Positions 24,040 to 31,535 of a stretch of 33,549 nucleotides of DNA are shown here, in pieces. A program made the translations under genes and the position numbers. The stretch is from Chlamydiota bacterium. GTDB taxonomy: Bacteria; Chlamydiota; Chlamydiia; Chlamydiales; JAAKFR01. The stretch lies in contig JAAKFR010000004.1 of the NCBI GenBank assembly GCA_011064985.1, positions 1 to 33,549 on the forward strand. Reading direction: 5' to 3'. The notes under the pieces were generated by a model that was not told the origin of the DNA, did not search any database, and saw only the letters and a list, made by a program, of their open reading frames with translations. Each line of letters starts with the position of its first letter. Positions within the stretch are counted from its first letter, which is position 1.

Positions 24040-25056
24040 TTACATCAGGAGGAGGGTGCTGAGGGAGAGGTAGATCGCGATGGTGAAGACATCGGCCATC
24101 ATGAGGACAACAGGGCCTGCTGCAACTTTTGGATCGAGACGAAGGGCATGGAGGATAATTGGAAAGAATCCTCCAAAAAGGGCGGCGCACATCATCGCGA
24201 CAATGACGCTCACTCCAATTGCGACAAGGGGGAGAATTTCGGTACTCCAGGCAAAATAGAAAAGGACGATTATAAGGGCGCTCACAAGTCCTAGCAAAAG
24301 GCTCGACTTCCCCTCGTGAAAAAGACGGCGGCCTACCTGAGCCCAATCGATTTTACGGGTATGGAGGAAGCGGAGGCTCAAGGTCATCGACTGGATCGCG
24401 ACCGATTCGCTTAAAGTGAGGACAAGGGGGATAAAAAAAGCGAGGAGGACAAAAGCGACAAGTGTTGCTTGGTAGAGTTCTGAAATAACAGCACAGATGA
24501 GACCTCCGATTAAGTTGCAAAGGAGCCAAGGCATCCGGTAACGGAAACTGAGCCAAGGAGAAAGAGGTCTTTTTTGTTCGATGGAGAATCCGATAAATTG
24601 GAAAAGGTCCTCTCTTAGGCGTTTGTTCGACCTTCTCTTACCAATCCGTTTTGGGTTTTCGGTATGGGGGATGATCTCAAGGGTGCCGACAAACTTCTCT
24701 TCTCGATTGACAACAGGGATGATCAAGAGTTTGTTACGGGTCATTAGATCGAGGCCATTTTCCAAAGAGTCCTCTTCGTAGACTTTTTTGACCTCCGTTT
24801 CAACCAGATCAACAAGGCACGTTTTTGGAGGAGAGAAGGGGAGGTCGCGGATGTCGAGAATCCCTTGGAGCACTTGGTCCTTGTCGGTGATGTAGAAGTA
24901 CTCCGGAGGGAATTCATGTTTTTCGGATTGGAGAGTGTGGAGGACGTCTCCAACTGTCTGCTCAATCGTGAAGGTGTAGGGGAAGGGGGTGGCGAAGTGG
25001 GAAATGGGAGCTTCTAGGTCTTGGTGCTTGATCCTTTTGTTCGTATCGATCTTCAT
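24040..25056 (-). CDS. mgtE: MgtE-type magnesium transporter lacking the N domain
   Basis: 338 residues against about 450 for full MgtE. Tandem CBS domains (about 15-140; FYITDKDQVLQGILDIRDL, LLIIPVVNREEKFVGTLEI) precede a five-helix membrane domain from about residue 165. The pore-region motifs are present: ESVAIQSMTLSLR, LRLDPKVAAGPVV and the conserved aspartate in MMADVFTIAIYLSLS. The superhelical N domain that helps gate the channel in Thermus MgtE is missing. It imports Mg2+ through the inner membrane, closed by Mg2+ bound to the CBS part. AGGAAGAGGG lies just before the ATG, which supports the short form as a real gene and not a truncated frame. Confidence 0.85.
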   Translation of the reverse strand: MKIDTNKRIKHQDLEAPISHFATPFPYTFTIEQTVGDVLHTLQSEKHEFPPEYFYITDKDQVLQGILDIRDLPFSPPKTCLVDLVETEVKKVYEEDSLENGLDLMTRNKLLIIPVVNREEKFVGTLEIIPHTENPKRIGKRRSNKRLREDLFQFIGFSIEQKRPLSPWLSFRYRMPWLLCNLIGGLICAVISELYQATLVAFVLLAFFIPLVLTLSESVAIQSMTLSLRFLHTRKIDWAQVGRRLFHEGKSSLLLGLVSALIIVLFYFAWSTEILPLVAIGVSVIVAMMCAALFGGFFPIILHALRLDPKVAAGPVVLMMADVFTIAIYLSLSTLLLM

Positions 25057-25106
25057 ACCCTCTTCCTAAACCATTCGAAATTTATTTACTATATAGAAAT
25101 CAATTT

Positions 25107-25286
25107 CACCACAGAGAACACTGAGAGCACAGAGAAGGAGATTTTCACTTCATATTCTCAAAACAGAAATCCATTCTTTAAGCACTAATTTTCAAAGAAA
25201 TAATAAGAGATTGAAAAAATATTTTTATCTGTTTTTTGAGCTGTATCCTCCATTCCTTTCTCTGTTCTCTCTGGATCCTCTGTGGT
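25107..25286. repeat. Intergenic element bounded by inverted ACCACAGAG words
   Basis: The left arm (25107-25140) reads CACCACAGAGAACACTGAG then AGCACAGAGAAGGAG; the right arm ends CCTCTGTGGT (25277-25286) after TTCTCTGTTCTCTCTGGAT. The outer 9 bases are perfect inverted repeats. The 273-base gap between mgtE and the divergent antiporter genes consists mostly of this element and an AT-rich centre (about 25140-25250), which may hold promoters. Confidence 0.65.
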
Positions 25287-25329
25287 AAGAGAGGGTGTTA
25301 AAAAAGGGATTTCAAGTTAGAACAAGGGG

Positions 25330-26445
25330 ATGGGGCTGGTTTATCTGTATACTGCCTGTCTTGTTCTAGGGATGGGGCTTTCTCAGATCGTGACTCTTGG
25401 GGAGTCTCGGGAGTGGCTCACCTTCCTTGTTGATGCAGCTCTTAGCTACATCATGATGGAGGTAGGGCTTGAGCTCTATCTCAACAAGCAGAATTGGAAG
25501 GGATATCTTAAAGACTATTTTGTCGCAGCTTTTACTGCCGCCCTCCCCTGGCTTTTCTGTTTTTTCTATTTCCTCTACTTTTTCCGAGAGACTACGTGGC
25601 AAGAGAATCTCCTAGTTGCCCGTTTTGCCGCCCCTACTTCTTCCGGGATTCTCTTCTCGATGTTGGCAGCAGCGGGGCTCGCTATGACCTGGCTCTTTCG
25701 GAAGGTACAGATTTTAGCGATTTTCGATGATATCGATACGATCATCTTACTCATCCCCCTCCAGTTTCTTCTCGGGGGGTCAAAATACATCTTGTTGAGT
25801 TTACTCTTTTTTATTGCGGCCCTTCTCATTTTGGCGTGGCGGTATCTCCATCAGCTTCGTCTCCCTTCGGGGAGGATCTGGCTTCTTCTCTACAGTCTGC
25901 TCTTAGCGGGAGGGATCCGCTGGTTCAATGGGGCTTTTGCAGTCGAGATGGAGATCCTTCTTCCAGCTTTTGTCTTTGGCGCTCTTCTCCACAACCCTCA
26001 CGATCCGCGGCTGATCAAAGAGCATGTGCATGAGCATGCCTACATCGAGGCCGAGGAGCGTCCTTTGCGAAACTTGGATCGGACAATTAAGGTTGTTTTT
26101 ATGATCCTCGTCGGTCTTCTGATGCCGAAGCTTCCCTATGAGGGGTTCAACTGGGGGACTACAACGCTTCATGTTCTGGCCATCACCTTGATTTCGAATA
26201 TAGGGAAATGTTTTCCGATGTTCTGCTATAAGAACGAGGCAAGTCTTAGGCAGAGGGCAGGGGTGAGTATCAGCATGTTTCCGAGAGGTGAAGTAGGGGC
26301 AGGGATTCTCTTGCTGGCTATGGAGCATGGGGTAACTGGGAGTGTTTTAACAGTTGCTGGCTTAAGTCTTGCCCTCAATCTCCTCCTTACGGGGGTGTTT
26401 ATCTGGATTGTGATCCATCTCACGAAAGTGGAGATCCCTCCATGA
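25330..26445 (+). CDS. CPA2-type cation:proton antiporter
   Basis: 371 residues with about 11-12 membrane helices. The fold signs of Na+/H+ or K+/H+ exchangers are visible: LGLELYL-like EVGLELYLNKQNWKGYL in the first third, FAAPTSSGILFSML, IFDDIDTIILLI with paired aspartates in the ion-binding helix, LLPAFVFGALLHNPH and the C-terminal SMFPRGEVGAGILLLAM. It would exchange Na+ or K+ against protons across the inner membrane. Start at ATG 25330 is uncertain because AAGGGG abuts it; ATG 25372 is an alternative. It overlaps the next antiporter gene by 4 bases (ATGA), so the two are co-translated. Specificity is unknown. Confidence 0.82.
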   Translation: MGLVYLYTACLVLGMGLSQIVTLGESREWLTFLVDAALSYIMMEVGLELYLNKQNWKGYLKDYFVAAFTAALPWLFCFFYFLYFFRETTWQENLLVARFAAPTSSGILFSMLAAAGLAMTWLFRKVQILAIFDDIDTIILLIPLQFLLGGSKYILLSLLFFIAALLILAWRYLHQLRLPSGRIWLLLYSLLLAGGIRWFNGAFAVEMEILLPAFVFGALLHNPHDPRLIKEHVHEHAYIEAEERPLRNLDRTIKVVFMILVGLLMPKLPYEGFNWGTTTLHVLAITLISNIGKCFPMFCYKNEASLRQRAGVSISMFPRGEVGAGILLLAMEHGVTGSVLTVAGLSLALNLLLTGVFIWIVIHLTKVEIPP

Positions 26446-27740
26446 CCCCATTCTTACTCACCTCTTCGATCATCTTTGGGTTGGCGATTTTCCATACTCT
26501 CTTAACTCCGCAATTGAGAAAGCTTTCTGATCGTCTTGACCGAAGAAAAAAGACCCAGCCAGATTGGTGGAAGCACTACCATTTTTACTCTGAGATTGCC
26601 TACCTTCTTAGCGAAGTGGAGGTCGTATTCGGGATTTGGTTGATCCCCCTCTTTATTTTTTTTACCATTTTTGAGGGGTGGGAGGCTGCCTCGAGCTACT
26701 TGAAAGACCGGAACTACAGCCATGCTCTTTATATCATGGTGGTTCTCGTCGTGGTCGGTTCCCGTCCGATCATCTCCTTTGCTGAGAGGATCTGTGAGTG
26801 GGTGGCGAGGATCGGGAAAGACAGTCCTGGGGCGTGGTGGGTGACGATTTTGACTGTAGGTCCTCTTTTAGGAGCGATTCTGAAAGAGCCGGGGGCGATG
26901 GCTCTCTCTTCGATCTTACTCAGCCACAAGTTCTATCCCTATCCAGTTTCTAGCAAATTTAAGTATGCCACCTTAGGGCTTCTCTTTGCCAATGTCTCTG
27001 TTGGGGGGATGTTGACGACGTTCTCTTCTCGTTCCCTTTTCATTGTTGCCGATGCCTGGGGTTGGGATTGGAAGTTCATGCTCACTCGCTTTGGGTGGAA
27101 GGTGGTTTTAGGGATGGGAATCTCGACTGGGTTCTACTACTTCCTCTTCCGCAAAGAGTTCAAACATGCTTTTCCATCCACACTTCCTGCCCACCAAAAA
27201 GAGGAGCCACCTCCGTTTTGGATTACCCTTGTTCATCTCATTTTCCTGACTCTCATTGTGGTTACAGGGGAGAATGCCCCTCTTTTTATGGGGATCTTCA
27301 TCCTCTTTCTCGGTTTTTGGCGGGCGACTACCTTTTTCCAAGGGGCTCTCCACCTCCAATCGGCGATTTTGATCGGGTTTTTCTTCGCGAGTCTCATCCT
27401 CCACGGGGAGTTGCAGGGGTGGTGGATCACTCCCTTGCTCCAGCGTCTCTCCCATTTTGCTGCCTTGGAGGTGAGTTATCTCCTCTCAGCTTTTGTCGAT
27501 AATGCGGTTGTGAGCTATCTTACGCTTGAGGTTCCAGGGCTCGATGAGATGAAGAAGTATCTGTTGGTTGCCGGAGCGATGTCGGCGGGGGCGCTTACGG
27601 TGATTGCGAATGCGCCCAATCCGATTGGGCATGCGATCTTGCGCCGCTCCTTTCCTGGGCCGATCTCTTTCCTCTATCTCTTCTTCTCAGCCCTAACCCC
27701 TTCCCTCATCTACCTCTCCCTCTTCTGGACATTTAGGTGA
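26442..27740 (+). CDS. Putative Na+/H+ antiporter (ArsB/NhaD-like superfamily)
   Basis: 432 residues, polytopic with about 11 helices. It resembles the family described as putative Na+/H+ antiporter (Pfam Na_H_antiport_3): SEVEVVFGIWLIPLFI near the N-terminus, VGPLLGAILKEPGAMALSSILL in the middle, SAFVDNAVVSYLTLEVPG with the helix-break aspartate/asparagine pair and VIANAPNPIGHAILRR near the end, as in NhaD-type transporters. An acidic/basic cytoplasmic loop (HAFPSTLPAHQKEEPPP) splits the halves. Its ATG overlaps the stop of the preceding antiporter (ATGA), implying two different cation exchangers made from one message. Confidence 0.82.
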   Translation: MTPFLLTSSIIFGLAIFHTLLTPQLRKLSDRLDRRKKTQPDWWKHYHFYSEIAYLLSEVEVVFGIWLIPLFIFFTIFEGWEAASSYLKDRNYSHALYIMVVLVVVGSRPIISFAERICEWVARIGKDSPGAWWVTILTVGPLLGAILKEPGAMALSSILLSHKFYPYPVSSKFKYATLGLLFANVSVGGMLTTFSSRSLFIVADAWGWDWKFMLTRFGWKVVLGMGISTGFYYFLFRKEFKHAFPSTLPAHQKEEPPPFWITLVHLIFLTLIVVTGENAPLFMGIFILFLGFWRATTFFQGALHLQSAILIGFFFASLILHGELQGWWITPLLQRLSHFAALEVSYLLSAFVDNAVVSYLTLEVPGLDEMKKYLLVAGAMSAGALTVIANAPNPIGHAILRRSFPGPISFLYLFFSALTPSLIYLSLFWTFR

Positions 27741-27988
27741 TGGGGGCGAGGGATTGTGGGGGGCTTTTGGTTGCTTTTTGCTAACGTTACGCACTCTTTT
27801 GCAAAGAGTGCTTGAACGATCGCTCGCTCCCTGTATAAATAACACTATGTTCGCTCGCGATCGTCCAACTGGGACGAAAATCTCCAAAAGCTCTTTGCAA
27901 GCCATCCTGAACGTGTCCGATGTCATTAAATGGGGTAAGAGAAAGCTGAGAAATAGCCAACGGCTAGGGCAATCCCAAGATTTCTCGA
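27741..27988. other. Gap with two inverted repeats, no gene seen
   Basis: Between the second antiporter and the coiled-coil gene I find no convincing coding frame. CACTCTTTTGCAAAGAGTG (27792-27810) is a perfect 8-bp stem with a three-base loop, possibly the end of the antiporter message although no T run follows. ACGATCGC (27816-27823) and GCGATCGT (27857-27864) are inverted around an AT-rich 33-base centre with CGCTCG repeated in both flanks. Confidence 0.5.
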
Positions 27989-28018
27989 CAAAAAAAAGCC
28001 CGGGATTCACCCGGGCTT
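27989..28018 (-). terminator. Rho-independent terminator of the coiled-coil gene
   Basis: On the minus strand AAGCCCGGG, a five-base loop TGAAT and CCCGGGCTT are followed by a run of T (A on the plus strand, 27989-27997). The stem spans 27996-28018 and begins 26 bases after the stop of the 28044-29576 gene. Confidence 0.93.
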
Positions 28019-28043
28019 ACGCAGTCAACTAACAAACTAGCGA

Positions 28044-29576
28044 CTATTGCGATTTGAACCAAGAATCAGTTTTGATTTGGCTCTTAGAATTTTCCGTATT
28101 GTGGGAATCTATTTTTTCAAAGATCTCGTCCATGGCTTCTAGATTTTTCTTTAGGCGATCGGCAGCATCTGTGGTGTCGCTTACGTCGACGCTTTCATCA
28201 TTCTGTTTGGGATCAATGTTTGACATGATGATATCCAAGTTGGCTCCAATTTCCTTGGCGAGGTCTTTGATACCGCTAGCATCAGTACCTATTGCAGTCT
28301 TCACTTTTTTCCCAATAGCTGTAGCGTTACCGAAGGTGAAATTAATGGTTCGATACCTTTCTGCCTTTTGCTGATAATCCGCTGGAAGATTAAGGCTATC
28401 AGCATCTGCTTTTAATACCTCAAGTTCGGGAGTAGAAGGGGTTGTTTCCTTCTTCTCAAGTTCTGGATTTTCCACATCCTTGAGTAGATCTAGGAGTTGC
28501 TTGGCTTCCTCATTGGGTATTTGTAGTTGCGGTTGTTTTTCGATTTTTAAGTTGCCGATGACTTCTTGAGCTTGGTTTTTTTGCTCTTGGAATTGCTGGA
28601 TTTCCTCATTGAGTTTTAGTAATTGTTCTTGTTTTTCATCGAGTTTTAAGTTGTCAATGTCTTCTTGAGCTTTGTTTTTTTGTTCTTCGAGTTTCTGGAT
28701 ATCCTCATTGAGTTTTAGTAGTAGCTGTTGTTTTTCATCGAGTTTTAAGTTGCCGATGTCTTCTTGAGCTTGGTTTTTTTGTTCTTCGAGTTTCTGGATT
28801 TCCTCATTGAGTTTTTGTAGTTGCTGTTGTTTGTCGTCGAGTTTTAAGTTGCCGATGTCTTCTTGAGCTTTTGTTTTTTGATCTTGGAGTTGCTCTAGCT
28901 CTTCTTCGACTTCGATTTTTCGTTGTTCGAGTTCTTCGACTTCTTTTTTCTTAGCGTCGAAGTCGAGGTCGTCGATTTGCTCTTCGAGTTCGGCTGTTTG
29001 TTTTTGGATGTTTTCGACTTCTTGTTGTGCACTTTGGAGGTCGAGGTTGTTGATTTCGTCTTGGATCTTGGAGAGTTCTTCTTTTACTTGTTCGAGTTGT
29101 TCAGTTACTTGCTTGAGGGCTTCTTGCTTTAGGGCGATTTCTGTAGTGAGTAGGTTGCTTTCGCGTCCTTGTGTACCTGATGATTGTTGTTGGAGTTGTC
29201 GGATGGTTTCGTCGCGGGTGGTGGTGGTGGCGGTGAGGCTGGCGGTGGTGGTGAGGTAGGCTTGTTTGATTTGCTGGTTGTGGGAGCGGGTTTGGACCAT
29301 GAATTTGATGAGGTCGGCGAGGATGAGGGTGAGGGTTCCGCCGAGCATGCCGTAGGCGCCGAGGTTGCCAATAGAACCAATAGCGGAGAGCTCTCCGAGA
29401 TTGACGATGCCAAAGTTTTGGAGGAGGACGAGGGTCGCTGCGGCGGCAACAAGGGTAGCGATGGCGATATCTGTGATGAGGGCCATCTTCTCGGAGTAGT
29501 TGAGTGTGTTAGCTCGTGCGCGTGCTTCGGGGGTAGCCTTGGGGCCGTTACAGCATGATACGAGTTGGAATGTCAT
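28044..29576 (-). CDS. IncA-like protein: bilobed hydrophobic domain plus repeat coiled coil
   Basis: 510 residues. A polar N-terminus (1-30) is followed by two hydrophobic segments (about 31-59 and 66-93) with a short loop, then a coiled coil from about 122 to 345 and a polar C-terminal domain. This is the layout of chlamydial inclusion membrane proteins such as IncA, whose coiled coils mediate SNARE-like membrane contacts. The coiled coil contains four 33-residue repeats starting at residues 237, 270, 303 and 336 (AQEDIGNLKLDDKQQQLQKL and variants). AAAGGAGA precedes the ATG, a promoter lies at 29616-29644 and a terminator at 27989-28018, so it is a single-gene transcript. Homology to IncA itself is not claimed; the resemblance is architectural. 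Confidence 0.8.
   Translation of the reverse strand: MTFQLVSCCNGPKATPEARARANTLNYSEKMALITDIAIATLVAAAATLVLLQNFGIVNLGELSAIGSIGNLGAYGMLGGTLTLILADLIKFMVQTRSHNQQIKQAYLTTTASLTATTTTRDETIRQLQQQSSGTQGRESNLLTTEIALKQEALKQVTEQLEQVKEELSKIQDEINNLDLQSAQQEVENIQKQTAELEEQIDDLDFDAKKKEVEELEQRKIEVEEELEQLQDQKTKAQEDIGNLKLDDKQQQLQKLNEEIQKLEEQKNQAQEDIGNLKLDEKQQLLLKLNEDIQKLEEQKNKAQEDIDNLKLDEKQEQLLKLNEEIQQFQEQKNQAQEVIGNLKIEKQPQLQIPNEEAKQLLDLLKDVENPELEKKETTPSTPELEVLKADADSLNLPADYQQKAERYRTINFTFGNATAIGKKVKTAIGTDASGIKDLAKEIGANLDIIMSNIDPKQNDESVDVSDTTDAADRLKKNLEAMDEIFEKIDSHNTENSKSQIKTDSWFKSQ
28552..28947 (-). repeat. Four tandem 99-bp repeats inside the coiled-coil gene
   Basis: The plus-strand word TTGCCGATG or TTGTCAATG preceding CTTCTTGAGCT recurs at 28552, 28651, 28750 and 28849, an exact 99-base period. 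Each unit encodes 33 residues. The two middle units are the most alike; the 28552 copy (C-terminal in the protein) has decayed. Repeats at DNA level mean copy number can change by slippage or recombination. Confidence 0.85.
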
Positions 29577-29615
29577 AAGAGAGGTCTCCTTTTAAGGTTT
29601 CTGAATAAATGTAGA

Positions 29616-29644
29616 AGTATAGTTAAGGGTAAAGATGAAGTAAA
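29616..29644 (-). promoter_or_regulatory. Sigma-70-like promoter of the coiled-coil gene
   Basis: On the minus strand TTTACT (29644-29639) and TATACT (29621-29616) are separated by exactly 17 bases, giving a leader of about 30 bases that contains AAAGGAGA before the ATG at 29576. Confidence 0.6.
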
Positions 29645-29722
29645 GGGGTTTTTCAGTATTAATTTTCTGTTAATATAAAAGAGTTGTTGTGCAAAACAGC
29701 ATCGCGGCAGCGATGCAGGTGG

Positions 29723-29947
29723 TTAGCCCCGTGTGAAGCTACGCCCCGCGAGGGGCGAGTGGAACGTGGGGGCCCCGTGAGGGGCGAGGGCGATGACGGC
29801 ACGGTTGGCTTCTCCTTTTTCGGGTGGAGCCGTGACTTTCACCTTTAGGTGGTCATTCTCCCATCCAACAACCTGGGTTTGGCGCGCGTTGGGGATCACT
29901 TTTACCTTGAGGAGGTAGCCTCCGTCAACTTTCGGGAGGGAGTTCAT
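29723..29947 (-). pseudogene. DUF167 (YggU-like) gene with replaced 3' end
   Basis: The first 50 residues from ATG 29947 match the small DUF167 family: LLKVKVIPNARQTQVVGWEND, LKVKVTAPPEKGEANRAVIAL. Normal family members of about 90-100 residues continue with a helix and a strand (usually a K/L-rich LLAKFL...SGETSRKKR type ending). Here the frame instead runs into GC-rich palindromic sequence and reads APHGAPTFHSPLAGRSFTRG before stopping, so the C-terminal third is missing. The start overlaps the end of the symporter gene by 23 bases, a normal operon arrangement. Function of the family is unknown. The break seems caused by the repeat at 29742-29785. Confidence 0.7.
29742..29785. repeat. Paired GC-rich hairpins in the DUF167 3' end
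   Basis: CGCCCC-GCGA-GGGGCG (29742-29757) and GCCCC-GTGA-GGGGC (29772-29785) are two perfect stems each closed by a GNRA-type tetraloop on the plus strand and both followed by GAG or GAGG. They are 14 bases apart and resemble a REP-like unit; base composition is far more GC-rich than the surroundings. Confidence 0.65.
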
Positions 29948-31292
29948 AGGCAGGGAGTCTTCTGGATGCCCACTCGTTGATTCCAAAGACTCCAGCAGCA
30001 AGTGTGAGGGAGAGGAGTTCTTTGGGGAGGGGTGGTGTATAGAATTTGAAGGCAACAAAGGCGAAAAGGCCTGCTCCCATGGCAAGAAGGGCCGAACGTT
30101 TTTGGGGGGCCTTGGCATAGACTCCTAAAGTTACGGGGACGAAGAGGACACAGACGGCAAGTTCATAGGAGAACATGAGCATTCCGACAACACTTGTGAA
30201 GAGGAATGAGAGGGCAAATGTGGCCAGTCCCACAAACAGGGTGATCCCTTGGGAGAGGAAGCGAGGGGGATTTTTCATCGGAAAGTCACAGGCGATGTGG
30301 GAGCTTACCGAGCAGAGGAGCGAGTCGGCTGTGGAGAGGATTGCCATCAAAATTGCGCAGATCAGAAACGTGGAAAAGAGGGGATTTGTGAAGGCTTGGA
30401 CCGCGGTGATGAGGACGCTTCCCCCTTCGGGGATCGGGATGCCGTGCTTTCCAGCCAAGGCTCCAAAGTAGATGGGGGCAAGAGAAACAAGCAGGAGAAT
30501 AGCGGCGGCACAAATGGCGGCAATTGAAACGATGCGGGGATTTTTGGCAGCAAAACACCTCTGCCCCATGTCTTGCTCGATCAACATAAAGAGCAAGGGC
30601 ATAAAGAGCCAGGTGAACCAAGGGGCCGATTCGGTGAGAAGTTGTGGAGATGTTTCTACAGATGGGGTTCCAAAGAGGCTGGCTCCAAAGGCCATTCCCA
30701 AAGCGAGAAGGATAAAAGCTACCTGGAGAATATCTGTGCTCACAACAGCACGCAATCCCCCCATCACCGTATAGAGGACAAGAACCATCCAGAAGGAAAT
30801 AAAGAGGAGGGGGCTATCGAAACCAAGAGAGAGGAAGAATTTTCTCGAAGCGATCGCCTGGCCGACGAGGATGCAGAAAAGAGAGACGATGGAGAGAAGG
30901 GAGGCGAATTTGCGTAAAGAGACAGAGCGGTATCTCTTCTCAAAAATTTCGGGAACAGTTGAAATCTGGAGCTTCCGCATTCTGGCCCCATACCCAAGCC
31001 CAAGGACAATTAAGCCGACTACCATTCCAAGAGGATAGAAGAGGACACTCCACCCCTTGGTGTAGGCCTCTTCAGCCGCCCCAAGAAGGGCACCCCCCCC
31101 AATCTGGGTCGCAAGGAGGGTCATCACAAGGGCAAAGAGGCCAAGGCTTCTCCCCATCAGGAAGAACTCCTCTTGCGTTTTGGACTTCTTCCCCGCTCTT
31201 TGTCCAAGCCAAAGAGAGCCAGCTGCTAGCACAAAGAGGAGTAAAAAAAAGACCGTCGAATTCATGCCGGCAAGTATACGCGAATCAGCCAT
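29925..31292 (-). CDS. Sodium:solute symporter family transporter (SSS/SLC5)
   Basis: 455 residues with about 12-13 membrane helices. The N-terminal part has FFLMGRSLGLFALVMTLLATQIGGGALLGAA, the region of the SSS sodium site, followed by GLGYGARMRKLQISTVPEIFEKRY and VMGGLRAVVSTDILQ, both strongly typical of the family (in the second the T-D pair lies in helix 5). ICAILMAILSTADSLLCSVSSH carries the serine-rich helix 8 sodium site. The substrate (amino acid, sugar, pantothenate or other) cannot be told from sequence. ATG 31292 or ATG 31265 (MNSTVFFLLLF) could be the start; neither has a good ribosome site and the latter fits the family better. It is followed by the truncated DUF167 gene. Confidence 0.88.
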   Translation of the reverse strand: MADSRILAGMNSTVFFLLLFVLAAGSLWLGQRAGKKSKTQEEFFLMGRSLGLFALVMTLLATQIGGGALLGAAEEAYTKGWSVLFYPLGMVVGLIVLGLGYGARMRKLQISTVPEIFEKRYRSVSLRKFASLLSIVSLFCILVGQAIASRKFFLSLGFDSPLLFISFWMVLVLYTVMGGLRAVVSTDILQVAFILLALGMAFGASLFGTPSVETSPQLLTESAPWFTWLFMPLLFMLIEQDMGQRCFAAKNPRIVSIAAICAAAILLLVSLAPIYFGALAGKHGIPIPEGGSVLITAVQAFTNPLFSTFLICAILMAILSTADSLLCSVSSHIACDFPMKNPPRFLSQGITLFVGLATFALSFLFTSVVGMLMFSYELAVCVLFVPVTLGVYAKAPQKRSALLAMGAGLFAFVAFKFYTPPLPKELLSLTLAAGVFGINEWASRRLPAYELPPES

Positions 31293-31326
31293 TTAAGTAA
31301 AAGATTTTGTAAGGCAAGCTCGACCA

Positions 31327-31394
31327 TTTTAACATGGGCGTTAAAACAGTCGGCTGCTTGAGGAGCATTACCACGAGATGCGACAAATGCTCCT
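31327..31394. other. Two hairpins in the gap before the AAA ATPase
   Basis: TTTTAAC (31327-31333) and GTTAAAA (31340-31346) form a perfect 7-bp stem with a six-base loop. AGGAGCATT (31361-31369) pairs with AATGCTCCT (31386-31394) across 16 bases. Neither is followed by a T run. Confidence 0.5.
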
Positions 31395-31454
31395 TCGCCC
31401 GTCAAGATGCCGGCAGTTACTCTTCGCTCTTAAATAGTCTGAAATCATGCAGAT

Positions 31455-31532
31455 TTGCATTCGAAATGCAAAATTGCACAAAAAATGGGCTGAAAAAGCT
31501 TGCAATATTGCATTTGATATGCGATATTGCAA
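31455..31532 (+). promoter_or_regulatory. Operator-like array of TTGCA inverted repeats
   Basis: TTGCATT-CGA-AATGCAA (31455-31471) is a perfect 7-bp dyad. TTGCAATATTGCAT (31500-31513) and ATGCGATATTGCAA (31519-31532) form an inverted repeat with 13 of 14 matches around 5 bases, and the left arm contains the palindrome TGCAATATTGCA. The array ends three bases before ATG 31536 and is AT-rich in a gene-dense, GC-richer setting. Confidence 0.65.
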
Positions 31533-31535
31533 CAT

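Noticed and set aside
27754-28032. 92-codon plus-strand frame in the gap after the antiporters
   Set aside because: It runs through two inverted repeats and the minus-strand terminator, has no ribosome site and no recognisable protein character.
28552-28947. Regular 99-base repeats considered as a CRISPR array
   Set aside because: The whole 99 bases repeat with no unique spacers and stay in frame as a coiled coil.
29129-29452. Minus-strand frame with proline runs (SPPPPASPPPPPP)
   Set aside because: It is an out-of-frame shadow of the coiled-coil gene arising from GGT/GGC-like threonine-rich codons; no start signal.
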